Positions 55,740 to 64,000 of a stretch of DNA of 64,000 nucleotides are shown in pieces. This DNA comes from an uncultured Faecalibacterium sp. (GTDB taxonomy: Bacteria > Bacillota > Clostridia > Oscillospirales > Ruminococcaceae). How positions within the stretch are numbered: the first letter of the stretch is position 1; every line of letters starts with the position of its first letter. The notes under the pieces are model-generated. The model ran no database searches and was not told the DNA's origin. It saw only the letters and a list, made by a program, of their open reading frames with translations. The DNA lies in contig CAKTCK010000004.1 of NCBI GenBank assembly GCA_934539245.1, positions 11,711 through 75,710 on the forward strand. The letters run 5' to 3'. Position numbers and translations under genes: made by a program.

Positions 55740-58028
55740 TTACTGCTTAGTAGCAACTGCCATGGCGATCTGCTCCGGGGTAATGGGCAGCTCGTAGAAG
55801 CGGGTGCCAATGGCGTTGTAGATGGCGTCCGAGATGGCGGGCAGCGGCGTATTGATGACCACCTCGCCGATGGACTTTGCTCCAAAGGGGCCGTTTGGCT
55901 CGTAGCTGTTCTCAAACTCCACATGGATATGCCCGATATCGTTGCGGGCAGGGATCTTATACTGGAACAGGGAGTTCTCTTCCGGGTATCCGTTTCTGTC
56001 GTAGGTGATATTTTCGGTCAGGGTCATACCGATGCCCTGCAGAATGCCGCCTTCGGCCTGCACACGGGTCAGGTTGGGGTTGATGGGGGTACCGCAGTCC
56101 ACGCAGGCGTCAAATTCCAGCACCTTCACCTCGCCGGTCTCGGTATCTACCTCTACCTCGGCAGCGCCCACCATATACGGCGGCGGCGACAAGGGCGAAG
56201 TGTGGGTCTCGGTAAATTCCAGCGGGATCTTATGGCCGAACTGGGAAGCAAAGGCGATCTCAGACAGGGTCTTTTGGCGGGTGGGGTCGGCGCTTTCAAA
56301 CACGACCTTGCCGTCAAACTCTACGGCATCCGCCGGGCATTCCAGCAGCTCCGCGCCCAGCTTGCAGATCTGTTCCCGCAGCTTCATAGCACACTTTTCG
56401 GTAGCCTTGCCGGTGACATAGGTGGTGCTGGAAGCATAGGAGCCGGAATCGTAGGGCGAAGAATCCGTATCCGCGCCAAAGACGGTAATGTTATCCAGCG
56501 GGCAATCCAACACCTCGGCGGCGATCTGCGCCAGCGTAGTATCACAGCCGGTGCCCATATCGGCAGCACCGATCATCAGGGTATAGAAGCCGTCATCGTT
56601 CAGCTTGAGGGTAGCGCTGCCCACGTCCATGCCGGAGATACCGGAGCCCTGCATAGCCATACCCATGCCCACGGCACGGATCTTGCCGTTGCCCATATCC
56701 CGGGCGGGATACTTGTGCTCCCAGTCGATCATCTCGCGCACCTTGAGCACGCATCGATCCAGCGCACAGCTGGTGTTCACCGCGCCGTAATAGGCGGGCA
56801 TCACATCGCCCTCCTGCACGGTGTTCTTCAGTCGCAGCGCAATGGGGTCCATGTTCAGCTTGTGCGCCAGCTCGTTGACGGCAGATTCCACCGCGAAAAG
56901 ACCCTGCGTAGCGCCGTAGCCGCGGTATGCACCGGCAGACATGTGGTTGGTGTACACTACATCGCTGACAAAACGGAAAGCCTCGGCTTTGCCGTACAGA
57001 GGAATGGACTTGTGACCGGACAGACCCACGGTAGTGGGTCCGTGTTCGCCGTAAGCGCCGGTGTTGGACAGAGTGTACAGGTCGATGCCCTTCACGATGC
57101 CGTCCTTGGTAGCACCCAGACGGACGTGCATCTCCATCTCGTGGCGCGGCGAAGAAGCCGTCTGGCTTTCCACCCGGCTGAAGATGAGCTTGGAGGGCTT
57201 TTTGGTCATCCAAGTCACAAAGGCCGGGTACACCTCACTAACGGCGGTCTGCTTTGCACCAAAGCCGCCGCCGATGCGGGGCTTGGAGACACGCACCATG
57301 GATTTGGGAATGTGCAGTGCATTGGCAATGTTGCGGCGGGCATGGAACACGATCTGGGTAGAGCTGAGCACATTCAGCCGCCCGTAAGTATCAATGGAAC
57401 AATAGGTGCGGAAGGTCTCCATCATAGCCTGCTGACAGGCCTTAGTGTGGTACACATGGTCAATGACCACATCGCACCTGGCCAGCACGGCGTCGATATC
57501 GCCGCTGCCGCATTCATCATGGGCGCAGAGGTTGCGCTTGTTGTCAGCACCCACGGGGGCAAGGCTCTCCCAGTTATCCTCCGGGTGCACAAGAATGGGG
57601 TTATCCTTGGCGGTATGGAAATCCAGCACGGCTTCCAGTACCTCGTAGTCTACCTTGATAAGCTTGAGCGCCTTGTCCACGCACTTTTCATCTTTACCGG
57701 CTACGATGGCCACCACATCTCCAACAAAGCGGACATGGCGATCGATGAGCAGACGGTCGTAGGGACTGGCCTCCGGGTAGGTCTGACCGGCCTGCGTGTA
57801 ACGGCGGGCGTCCTGCGGCACATCCTCCCAAGTGAAGATAGCCTCGATGCCGGGCACTTTTTTGGCAACGGCGGTATTGATGGTGCGGACGATGGCGTTT
57901 GCATGGGGCGAGCGCAGCAGCTTGACGATCAGGCAGTCCTGCGGGATAAGGTCATCCATATAAACAGGCTGGCCGGTGACCAGCTGCATCGCGTCTTTTT
58001 TACGGAACGGTTTGTTGACGGTTTTCAC
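55740..58028 (-). CDS. Molybdopterin-binding subunit of xanthine dehydrogenase-type hydroxylase
   Basis: 762-aa catalytic subunit carrying the molybdenum (and by context selenium) cofactor. GGGFGAKQTAV is a molybdopterin-contact loop, DSGSYASSTTYVTGKA another, and FGAKSIGEVVINTPLPAI near the C-terminus carries the catalytic Glu. GTG 58028 follows AAGGAGG by 7 bases and overlaps the Fe-S subunit stop; the longer open frame is shadow. Substrate is not determined by sequence; purine or related N-heterocycles are likely given the adjacent purine permease. Confidence 0.9.
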   Translation of the reverse strand: MKTVNKPFRKKDAMQLVTGQPVYMDDLIPQDCLIVKLLRSPHANAIVRTINTAVAKKVPGIEAIFTWEDVPQDARRYTQAGQTYPEASPYDRLLIDRHVRFVGDVVAIVAGKDEKCVDKALKLIKVDYEVLEAVLDFHTAKDNPILVHPEDNWESLAPVGADNKRNLCAHDECGSGDIDAVLARCDVVIDHVYHTKACQQAMMETFRTYCSIDTYGRLNVLSSTQIVFHARRNIANALHIPKSMVRVSKPRIGGGFGAKQTAVSEVYPAFVTWMTKKPSKLIFSRVESQTASSPRHEMEMHVRLGATKDGIVKGIDLYTLSNTGAYGEHGPTTVGLSGHKSIPLYGKAEAFRFVSDVVYTNHMSAGAYRGYGATQGLFAVESAVNELAHKLNMDPIALRLKNTVQEGDVMPAYYGAVNTSCALDRCVLKVREMIDWEHKYPARDMGNGKIRAVGMGMAMQGSGISGMDVGSATLKLNDDGFYTLMIGAADMGTGCDTTLAQIAAEVLDCPLDNITVFGADTDSSPYDSGSYASSTTYVTGKATEKCAMKLREQICKLGAELLECPADAVEFDGKVVFESADPTRQKTLSEIAFASQFGHKIPLEFTETHTSPLSPPPYMVGAAEVEVDTETGEVKVLEFDACVDCGTPINPNLTRVQAEGGILQGIGMTLTENITYDRNGYPEENSLFQYKIPARNDIGHIHVEFENSYEPNGPFGAKSIGEVVINTPLPAISDAIYNAIGTRFYELPITPEQIAMAVATKQ

Positions 58029-58495
58029 TGTACGCCCTCCTTCTGCTTTTTCCATGCCAGAAAGCTCATGATGCCGCGCAGCTGGCCTTCGTAGCCGGAG
58101 CAGCGGCACAGGTTTCCGGCAAGGTATTCCTTCACCTGCTCTTCAGTGGGGTACGGCTGCTCCCGGAACAGAGCCAGCGCGTTCATGATAAAGCCCGGGT
58201 TGCAGAAGCCGCACTGCTCTGCGCCCTGATCTGCAATAAAGGCACCGAACTCGGCAGCCTCCTCCTGCAAGCCCTCCAGCGTGGTGATCTTATGCCCATC
58301 GGCGCGCGCTGCCAGCACAGAGCAGGACAGCACGGGCTTATCGTCCATAAACACGGTGCACAGACCGCAGTTGGAGGTCTCGCAGCCGCGCTTGACGCTC
58401 TTGCAGCCGTGTGCACGGACAAAATCGATCAGAAGCATATCCGGGGCGATCTCCTCGGATACCCGGACACCGTTCAATGTAAGTGTGATCTGCAT
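58025..58495 (-). CDS. [2Fe-2S] subunit of molybdenum hydroxylase
   Basis: 156 aa. A plant-type [2Fe-2S] cluster domain (CKSVKRGCETSNCGLC, then C at residue 58) and a second [2Fe-2S] domain (CGFCNPGFIM and CRCSGYEG). This is the standard electron-transfer subunit of xanthine dehydrogenase-type enzymes. Stop overlaps the large-subunit GTG start. Confidence 0.95.
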   Translation of the reverse strand: MQITLTLNGVRVSEEIAPDMLLIDFVRAHGCKSVKRGCETSNCGLCTVFMDDKPVLSCSVLAARADGHKITTLEGLQEEAAEFGAFIADQGAEQCGFCNPGFIMNALALFREQPYPTEEQVKEYLAGNLCRCSGYEGQLRGIMSFLAWKKQKEGVQ

Positions 58496-59299
58496 TTATT
58501 TTTCCTCCTGCATTTTACGCTGTTCCAGCTCCAGCACCGCGCGCTTTGTCAGCACGCCCGCCAGATGCCTGCGGTACTCGGCGCTGCCGCGCATATTGGA
58601 GCCGGTGACGATCTGCGCCTTTACGCTTTCAGCAAAGTGTACGGCAAGCTGCTCTGCCGCAAGGGCAGGCTCTGCCGGGAGCTCGAACCGCACGGCGCGC
58701 AGCGGACGCGCACCAATGACGATGCGGTAATCTCCGGTCTCCATCCGGGCAGCGGCGCAGGTCAGCACCGGGATATCGGTCTGGCTGTTGCGCACTGACT
58801 GGTAATAAAGCTGCATCGGCGTCTTTTTTACGATCAGCCGCACCAGAACGTCCCGGTCGTAGGGGCGCTGAGCATATTCCTGCAGCGGCAGGATGCCGCC
58901 TTTGTACAGTTCTACCTCACAGTCCATGGCAAGGAACATAGTCAGCACATCCGAAAAGCCGAACCGGCTGTAAATGCTGCCGCCCACGGTAGCCAGATTG
59001 CGCAGCTGCACGCCCACGATATGGCGCACAGCCTCTCGCATAGCGCCGTGGGTATAGGCGGCAAGCCCCGGGTGCTGTTCCAGCTGGCGCAGGGTGACCA
59101 TAGCGCCGATGGAAAAGCTGTCCTCGGTCTCCTCAATGGTATCCAGTCCCAGACCGGAAAGGTCGATGGCGGTGCCGACATTGATGGTTTCCATCTTCAG
59201 CCAGATCATGCCGCCCAAAATGCGGTTTGGCTTTTTCTGGTTCAGCTGCCACGCTTCCTCCAGACTTTCTGCCCGCTTATATTCTCGGATCGTCATCAT
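58496..59299 (-). CDS. FAD-binding subunit of molybdenum hydroxylase
   Basis: 267 aa of the CoxM/XdhB family. ILGGMIWLKMET (residues about 27-38) and LRNLATVGGSIYSRFGFSDVL are the flavin-binding regions. It begins with two adjacent Met codons, so the start could be one codon later. First gene of the ten-gene operon; its promoter would be in the 103-base divergent gap before mocA. Confidence 0.92.
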   Translation of the reverse strand: MMTIREYKRAESLEEAWQLNQKKPNRILGGMIWLKMETINVGTAIDLSGLGLDTIEETEDSFSIGAMVTLRQLEQHPGLAAYTHGAMREAVRHIVGVQLRNLATVGGSIYSRFGFSDVLTMFLAMDCEVELYKGGILPLQEYAQRPYDRDVLVRLIVKKTPMQLYYQSVRNSQTDIPVLTCAAARMETGDYRIVIGARPLRAVRFELPAEPALAAEQLAVHFAESVKAQIVTGSNMRGSAEYRRHLAGVLTKRAVLELEQRKMQEEK

Positions 59300-59402
59300 G
59301 TGCAGTACCTCTCTTTTCTATCGCTGCGATATCTCTTCTTTTATTTTAGCACAGCTTTCGGTATAATACTATTATAAAATGCTGCTGAAGGAGTGTTTTT
59401 GT

Positions 59403-60062
59403 ATGAAGAAGTCGCTTACGGTCGGCTGTGTGATCATGGCTTCCGGGCTGAGCCGCCGGTTTGGCGCAAACAAACTGTTGGCAGATTTTTGCGGGCAGCC
59501 CATGTTCTGCCGGGCTTTTGCCGCCACTGCCACACCCGGTATCGCTGCCCGCATCGTGGTGACCCGCTCGGAGGAGGTGCAGGCGCTGTGCTGGGCGCAT
59601 GGTGTCCCGGTGCTGCTGCACAGCCTGCCCGGCCGCAACGATACCGTTCGGCTGGGGCTTTCGGCGCTGCTGGAGCAGCTGCCGGAGCTTAGCGGCTGTA
59701 TGTTTCTGCCCGGGGATCAGCCCCTGCTGCGCCGGGAGACGGTAGAAGCCATGACAGAGCGCTTCTGCCGGGAGCAGCCGTCCCCGGCAGAATGGCAAAA
59801 AGAAACAGAACGGGAGATCTTCCGTCTGGGAGCCGTGGCCGAAAACGACCCGACGCCCCTTGTCGGAAGTCCCGTTCTGTTTGGAAGCAGCTTCTTTCCA
59901 GAGCTGCTCACCCTGCCGGAAAATAAAGGCGGCAACGTGCTGCTTAAAAAGTACCCTGCGCAGGTGCGCACGGTCTGCATTGCAGACAGCGCAGAGCTGC
60001 TGGATGCAGACACCCCGCAGGTATTGCAGCAGCTGGAGACCCTCGCCCGGCTAAAAAACTAA
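59403..60062 (+). CDS. MocA-like molybdenum cofactor cytidylyltransferase
   Basis: 219-aa nucleotidyltransferase. GCVIMASGLSRRFGANKLLADFCG matches the MobA/MocA start apart from an Ala-Ser for the usual Ala-Ala-Gly, and CMFLPGDQPLL carries the metal-binding Asp. MocA converts molybdopterin to its cytidine form for xanthine dehydrogenase-type enzymes. AAGGAG is 9 bases before ATG 59403; an upstream in-frame ATG at 59379 precedes that site. A TATAAT at 59362-59367 may be its -10. Divergent from the hydroxylase operon. Confidence 0.85.
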   Translation: MKKSLTVGCVIMASGLSRRFGANKLLADFCGQPMFCRAFAATATPGIAARIVVTRSEEVQALCWAHGVPVLLHSLPGRNDTVRLGLSALLEQLPELSGCMFLPGDQPLLRRETVEAMTERFCREQPSPAEWQKETEREIFRLGAVAENDPTPLVGSPVLFGSSFFPELLTLPENKGGNVLLKKYPAQVRTVCIADSAELLDADTPQVLQQLETLARLKN

Positions 60063-60065
60063 GTT

Positions 60066-61463
60066 TTACTCTGCCATATCGTTCTTGGGCAGCAGGACGT
60101 TCAGCAGAATTGCCACAAATGCGGCCGGAACGATACCGGATTCGCCGCAGATCAGCTGGAGAGCCTGCGGAGCCTGTGCCAGAATACCGCTGTTGGCACC
60201 CATGCCGTAGCCCACGCCCAATGCCACAGACACGATGGTCAGGTGGCGCGGGGTCATCTTTTCCTTGGTGATCAGCTGGATGCCGCTGACCACGATGGAA
60301 GAGAACATCATAACAGCAGCACCGCCCAGAACAGCCTGCGGCATGATGGAGATCAGCGCGCCCAGCTTGGGGATCAGGCCGCAGAGGATCAGGAACACAG
60401 CGCCGGAGGCCAGTGCCATACGGTTGACCACCTTGGTCATGGCCACCAGACCCACGTTCTGGCTGAAGGAAGTGTTGGGCAGCACGCCGAACAGTGCGGC
60501 AAAGGTAGAGCCGAGGCCATCACAGATGACGCCGCCGGACAGTTCCTTATCGGAGGGCTCACGGTTCATGCCACCCTCCATCACACCGGAGATATCGCCC
60601 ACGGTCTCCACTGCGGTGACGATGAACATGATCAGCACCGGCAGGATCGCACGGGCATCGAATACCACCTTGACCGGCATCAGCTTGGGCACTGCGAACC
60701 AGGAAGCCTGTGCTACCTTGCTCCAGTTGAGCACCCATGCCTTGGTAAACTCTACGCCATCGGCAGTTACACCGGTGGTGGGCAGCACCAGACCCATGAT
60801 AAAAGCAGCCACATAACCAGCCAGAATGCCGATGAGGATGGCAGAGGAACTGAGGAAGCCGGTAGTCCAGTGCTTGAAGAACAGGATGACCACCAGCACG
60901 AACAGCGCCAGCAGCAGGTTCTCCACAGAGCCGAAGTCCTTGGCTTTGTTGCCGCCGCCGAAGGAGTTGATACCTACCGAGATCAGCGAAAGGCCGATGG
61001 AAAGCACCACCGTGCCGGTGACCACCGGCGGGAAGAACCTGCGCAGCGGCTTCAGGAAGAAGCCCAGCACGCTTTCAAAAATACCGCCGATGATGGAAGC
61101 GCCCATAATGGCGCCATAGGCCAGCACACCGCCGCCCATCGTGCCCACAACGCTGTTGAACACGCCGATAAAGCCGGAGCTGGTACCCATGATGATGGGC
61201 ACTGCACCGCCAACGGGTCCGATGGTGAACAGCTGCACCAGCGTGACGATACCTGCCACGAACATGGCGCTTTGCAGCAGGGTGACCTGCAAGTCTGCAA
61301 ACTCACCGCCTGCAATGCCGCAGGCGCTGGTGATGATCAGCAGCGGGGTCAGGTTGCCCACGAACATGGCGCAGACGTGCTGCAAGCCCAGCGGGATGGC
61401 CTGACGCAGGGACATTTTGGCTTCAAATTGATAAGCCGCTTCTTCAAGCTTGACTTCCTTCAA
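60066..61463 (-). CDS. NCS2 family purine (xanthine/urate-type) permease
   Basis: Membrane transporter of about 465 aa with 12-14 helices. NCS2 motifs: LQHVCAMFVGNLTPLLI near the start, GLGSTFAALFGVLPNTSFSQNVGL with the NxGL signature, and AVETVGDISGVMEG. Likely carries xanthine, urate or uracil; the neighbouring hydroxylase and mocA favour a purine. Start is uncertain: GAGGAG precedes TTG codons at 61463 and 61481, and an ATG lies at 61415. Confidence 0.9.
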   Translation of the reverse strand: MKEVKLEEAAYQFEAKMSLRQAIPLGLQHVCAMFVGNLTPLLIITSACGIAGGEFADLQVTLLQSAMFVAGIVTLVQLFTIGPVGGAVPIIMGTSSGFIGVFNSVVGTMGGGVLAYGAIMGASIIGGIFESVLGFFLKPLRRFFPPVVTGTVVLSIGLSLISVGINSFGGGNKAKDFGSVENLLLALFVLVVILFFKHWTTGFLSSSAILIGILAGYVAAFIMGLVLPTTGVTADGVEFTKAWVLNWSKVAQASWFAVPKLMPVKVVFDARAILPVLIMFIVTAVETVGDISGVMEGGMNREPSDKELSGGVICDGLGSTFAALFGVLPNTSFSQNVGLVAMTKVVNRMALASGAVFLILCGLIPKLGALISIMPQAVLGGAAVMMFSSIVVSGIQLITKEKMTPRHLTIVSVALGVGYGMGANSGILAQAPQALQLICGESGIVPAAFVAILLNVLLPKNDMAE

Positions 61464-61530
61464 AAATTCCACTCTCCTCAAGGTTTTAAAGGTTTATGCG
61501 GTTCGGATGCTTTGCAAAAAAAGCGAAAAC

Positions 61531-61559
61531 ATTATAGCAAAATGCAGATAAGATGTAAA
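61531..61559 (-). promoter_or_regulatory. Sigma-A promoter of the permease
   Basis: On the minus strand TTTACA (61559-61554), 17-base spacer, TATAAT (61536-61531). The leader is too short for a purine riboswitch. Confidence 0.72.
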
Positions 61560-61625
61560 ATAAGTATGACTTTTGTATGAAAAATTGCTGCATTCTACAA
61601 GCGAACTTTTCTTCGGCAGACAAGC

Positions 61626-61697
61626 AAAAAAGCAGGGTTTCCGTATGATTTATCCAGCCTGGTGTGGCTGGCAGCATACAGATTCCCCTGCTTTTTT
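61626..61697. terminator. Elaborate bidirectional terminator
   Basis: AAAAAAGCAGGG (61626-61637) and CCCTGCTTTTTT (61686-61697) enclose two further stems, including CCAGCC/GGCTGG. T runs follow on both strands. It would end transcription from the RfbD-like gene. Confidence 0.8.
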
Positions 61698-61748
61698 CGT
61701 GCTTTTCTCTGTTTTTTGTGCGATACGGAAAAATTTTCGTTTCTGCGG

Positions 61749-62585
61749 TCAGCGCAGTCCATAATCCCGCAAACAGCGCGTTAACCCTTCCTGTGTAGTG
61801 TCAAATACGATGCCCTGCGCCCGCAGCTTGCTGCAATCCATCGCAAGATTCCGTGCCCAGTCAGCTTCCTGAATATCGACCGTGATTCCCAATGTCTCAG
61901 CAAACTGCCGGGCGGTCAGCACCATGTTTTCGGCGTTTTCACTGCCAAAGTTATAGACCCCGCCGGGCAGGGTCAGGGTAGACTCCAGCAGTGCCACCGC
62001 CTGCCGGATATAGGTGATGCCACGGAAATCCCGGACAGAAAAGCGGACGGATTCTCCCCGCTGTGCCGCACGCAGAAGGTTCAGCGGCAGATTGCCCCGG
62101 ATGGGCAGCCGGTAGCCCGGCAAGTCGTACATCCATGTGGCGCGCAGCAATACAGCGCTCGGACAGAGTGCTTGCACCCGCTGTTCCATTTCCAGCTTGC
62201 CCTGCCCGTACACATTGGCGGGCCGCAGCGGAATGCTCTCCGACAGCGGACCGGACTGCTCCACACCGGCATAAACTTGATCTGAACTGAAGGCCACCAG
62301 TTTTGCGCCAGTCTCAACTGCTGCCCGGGCAAGCCAGACCGGCAACTCCACGTTGGCGCGGTAAGCCTGCTCCGGGTGGTCGGCACAGTAACCGGTATCC
62401 GAAATGGCTGCGGTGTGCAGAATGACATCCGGGTGCTGCTGCAAAACAGCCTGCCGCACCGCGTCCTCCCCTGCCGCTGCCAGAAAGCCTTTGGGAAAGG
62501 CGCATAATTCGTAACGCCCCGCCCATTGCTGCATCACGCGGGAGCCCACAAAGCCGCCTGCACCGGTTACAAGGATCTTTTTCAT
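61749..62585 (-). CDS. RfbD-like sugar-nucleotide reductase (SDR family)
   Basis: 278 aa. Rossmann motif ILVTGAGGFVGSRV at the N-terminus, HTAAISDTGYC, FSSDQVYAG and the catalytic YGQGK (Tyr-x-x-x-Lys near residue 125). It resembles dTDP-4-dehydrorhamnose reductase and related NAD-dependent epimerases, but no other dTDP-sugar genes are near, so the substrate is open. GGGAGA precedes the ATG. Confidence 0.78.
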   Translation of the reverse strand: MKKILVTGAGGFVGSRVMQQWAGRYELCAFPKGFLAAAGEDAVRQAVLQQHPDVILHTAAISDTGYCADHPEQAYRANVELPVWLARAAVETGAKLVAFSSDQVYAGVEQSGPLSESIPLRPANVYGQGKLEMEQRVQALCPSAVLLRATWMYDLPGYRLPIRGNLPLNLLRAAQRGESVRFSVRDFRGITYIRQAVALLESTLTLPGGVYNFGSENAENMVLTARQFAETLGITVDIQEADWARNLAMDCSKLRAQGIVFDTTQEGLTRCLRDYGLR

Positions 62586-62607
62586 TTTGTTCTCCCGCTA
62601 TAAGGCA

Positions 62608-62913
62608 TCAGATAAAAAATTCCAGCACGAACACCACGGCACAGCAGCCCGCAGCCACCTGAAACAGGCTTGCACCAAACCATGCGGCGGCAATGCCAAC
62701 TACCAGTGCAACAGCACCGGCTGCCGGGCTCTGCGTTGCCTGAATGATGGCCGGAAAGGTCATCACAGCCAGTGTTACATAGGGCACATAATACAAAAAC
62801 GACTGGATAAAGCGGTTTTTGATAGGCTTGCGGATCAGCGTCAGCGGCAGGATGCGGATGGCATAAGATACCAGTGCCATGACCGCAATATAGATATAAT
62901 TGTTATGCGTCAT
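62608..62913 (-). CDS. azlD: AzlD family branched-chain amino acid exporter subunit
   Basis: 101-aa membrane protein with four helices; SYAIRILPLTLIRKPI is the typical AzlD region. It overlaps the azlC stop by 11 bases. With AzlC it forms an exporter for branched-chain amino acids or analogues such as azaleucine. Confidence 0.9.
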   Translation of the reverse strand: MTHNNYIYIAVMALVSYAIRILPLTLIRKPIKNRFIQSFLYYVPYVTLAVMTFPAIIQATQSPAAGAVALVVGIAAAWFGASLFQVAAGCCAVVFVLEFFI

Positions 62914-63679
62914 CTTCGTTTTCCTCCTGCCTGACCGGGAACAGCACCGCTGCTGCGCCGGAGATCGCCACCGTTAAAAGAATGGTGCGGGTACCCTCGG
63001 AAAGTGCCGAGATGCCCGGCAGGTAGCTGCACAGAAAACTTAGTGCAAAGCTGATGACGACCAGCACCGCAACGATCCGGTCTTTGCGAGCCGGCGGGAT
63101 GATGATGGCTAAAAACATTCCGTACAACGCCACACTTAAGGCGCTGACTACCCGCAGCGGCAGCAGGTTACCCGCTATAATGCCCAGCGCCGTACCGGAA
63201 GCCCAAGCCGGTGCCGCCAGCAGGATAGCACCATAGGTATAGTACGGGTTCAGGCTGCCCGGGCGTGCGATGGTAATACCGAACAGTTCATCTGTAACAT
63301 CGTAGCCGATGAGCAGCCGATGCCAGAAGGGCGTGTCCGGCGCAAAGCGCTGTGCCAGCGCGCAGCTCATCAACAGATACCGCGCATTGGCAATCAGGGT
63401 GATGACTGCCACCTCAAAATAGGTGGCGTTTGCCATAATCAGCGCAAATGCGGCATATTCTCCTGCGGAGGCGTTGTTCAACAAGCTGACAAGAAAACCC
63501 TGAAACGGTGTAAAGCCCGCCTTGCGCGCTGCAATGCCCAGCGAAAACGATACCGCAAAATAGCCCAGTGCAATGGGTACGCCGTCCCGCATTCCGTCGC
63601 AGAACACCTTGCGGCTGAACTGATCCGCCCTTCCCGTTTGGAAGAGCTGCGGCTCCAAAAGCCTCTGCTTCGATTCCAT
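62903..63679 (-). CDS. azlC: AzlC family branched-chain amino acid exporter subunit
   Basis: 258-aa membrane protein. Family-typical FCDGMRDGVPIALGYFAVSFSLG near residues 26-48, SLLNNASAGEYAAFAL and NARYLLMSCALAQRF. ATG 63679 follows a GGGGAAG site; the longer open frame to 63709 is less likely. The upstream 240 bases (63680-63919) contain a TATAAT-like -10 on the minus strand and the guaA terminator. Confidence 0.92.
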   Translation of the reverse strand: MESKQRLLEPQLFQTGRADQFSRKVFCDGMRDGVPIALGYFAVSFSLGIAARKAGFTPFQGFLVSLLNNASAGEYAAFALIMANATYFEVAVITLIANARYLLMSCALAQRFAPDTPFWHRLLIGYDVTDELFGITIARPGSLNPYYTYGAILLAAPAWASGTALGIIAGNLLPLRVVSALSVALYGMFLAIIIPPARKDRIVAVLVVISFALSFLCSYLPGISALSEGTRTILLTVAISGAAAVLFPVRQEENEDDA

Positions 63680-63856
63680 AGTTGATACTTCCCCTTTCCT
63701 ATTTTGCAAACAACAGATTCTATTATACTCCCCTGCGGGCGGAGAAGAAAGGGGGATTGGGCTTTTTTGTGTAAAATACTGCGTTCAAAAGGCTTAGAGT
63801 TTGCGCTGATACAGGAGACACTTTCAAAGTTCCGGCTTGTATGATTGGGCCGGAAG

Positions 63857-63905
63857 ATAAAAACACCCCGGAAGGCTACGCAAAAACGTAGCTTTCCGGG
63901 GTGTT
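63857..63905 (-). terminator. Terminator of guaA
   Basis: AACACCCCGGAAGGCTACG (63862-63880) and CGTAGCTTTCCGGGGTGTT (63887-63905) pair almost perfectly; a T run follows on the minus strand (63862 down to 63858). Confidence 0.88.
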
Positions 63906-63919
63906 GGTGCTATTGCAGA

Positions 63920-64000
63920 TTACTCGAGCTCGATCGTTGCAGGCGGCTTACCGGTGCAATCGTAGAACACGCGGTTGACGTGCTTGACTTCGTTGACGAT
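63920..64000 (-). CDS. guaA: GMP synthase, C-terminal end (partial)
   Basis: Only the last 26 codons and stop are in the window. The translated tail reads IVNEVKHVNRVFYDCTGKPP and then ATIELE, which matches the conserved GuaA C-terminus (NEVKGVNRVVYDI, KPP-TIEWE). GMP synthase aminates XMP with glutamine. The gene continues past the right edge and is followed by a strong terminator. Confidence 0.88.
   Translation of the reverse strand: MVNEVKHVNRVFYDCTGKPPATIELE

Noticed and set aside
55575..58094. An 839-codon plus-strand open frame antisense to the molybdopterin subunit
   Set aside because: The opposite strand encodes an unmistakable hydroxylase subunit; the frame is low-complexity and His/Gly-rich, a codon-bias shadow.
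61626..61697. A possible xanthine-type riboswitch upstream of the permease
   Set aside because: The multi-stem hairpin lies upstream of the permease promoter (61531-61559), so it is not in that leader; T runs on both strands fit a terminator.

Overview
The window reads as a chromosomal segment of a mid-to-high GC member of the Clostridia. Codon use, the typical Firmicutes gene orders (def-fmt-rsmB-rlmN-stp-prkC-rsgA-thiN; spoIIIA-asp23-nusB-xseAB-ispA-dxs-tlyA-nadK-argR-recN; phoH-ybeY-era-yqzL-recO-mutS2) and sporulation genes all point that way. A relative of the Faecalibacterium/Subdoligranulum/Gemmiger group (Oscillospiraceae) is my best guess. That is an impression from the proteins, not a database result. 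There are no rRNA or tRNA genes, insertion sequences, prophage genes or CRISPR arrays. It is mostly core chromosome with one specialised metabolic cluster.

Layout. From 1 to 29.5 kb everything is on the plus strand. First comes a translation/signalling operon (def to thiN) that ends in an overlooked 26-codon spoVM. A SipL-like SPOCS/LysM spore-coat gene follows behind its own predicted sigma-E promoter, then ligA. Next is the complete spoIIIAA-AH operon, then asp23, nusB, a TsaD/Kae1 paralogue, xseAB, ispA, a PAP2-like gene, dxs, tlyA, nadK, argR and recN, and finally a tyrosine T-box with tyrS. From 29.5 to 34.3 kb a minus-strand operon carries asd, dapA, dapB, a CapA-like gene and an orphan aspartokinase-type ACT protein (lysine/diaminopimelate pathway). 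From 34.4 to 41.1 kb the plus strand carries queA-tgt (queuosine), yajC, two membrane proteins, radA and a tyrosine recombinase.

At 41.54 kb, in a 662-bp AT-rich gap just after the recombinase gene, lies a 28-bp dif-like palindrome (11-6-11). Gene orientation switches here: 39 of 44 genes to the left are on plus and 22 of 26 to the right are on minus. Both facts suggest the replication terminus.

To the right on minus are a cwlD-like amidase and the phoH-ybeY-era-yqzL-recO-mutS2 operon. A small plus-strand PadR/DUF2812 module with a twin operator comes next. A ten-gene minus-strand operon (50.1-59.3 kb) encodes a three-subunit molybdenum hydroxylase together with yqeC, selD, yedF, a cysteine-desulfurase-like protein, a DUF3343 protein, xdhC and yqeB. 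This is the signature of a selenium-dependent molybdenum hydroxylase with an orphan SelD. A divergent mocA-like gene and an NCS2 purine permease adjoin it, suggesting uptake and hydroxylation of xanthine or related purines. The window ends with an RfbD-like reductase, azlD-azlC and the last 26 codons of guaA.

Small genes that are easily missed and are reported here: spoVM (8136-8216), spoIIIAC, spoIIIAD (hidden inside a longer open frame), yqzL (45857-46021), the DUF3343 gene and the 3' end of guaA.
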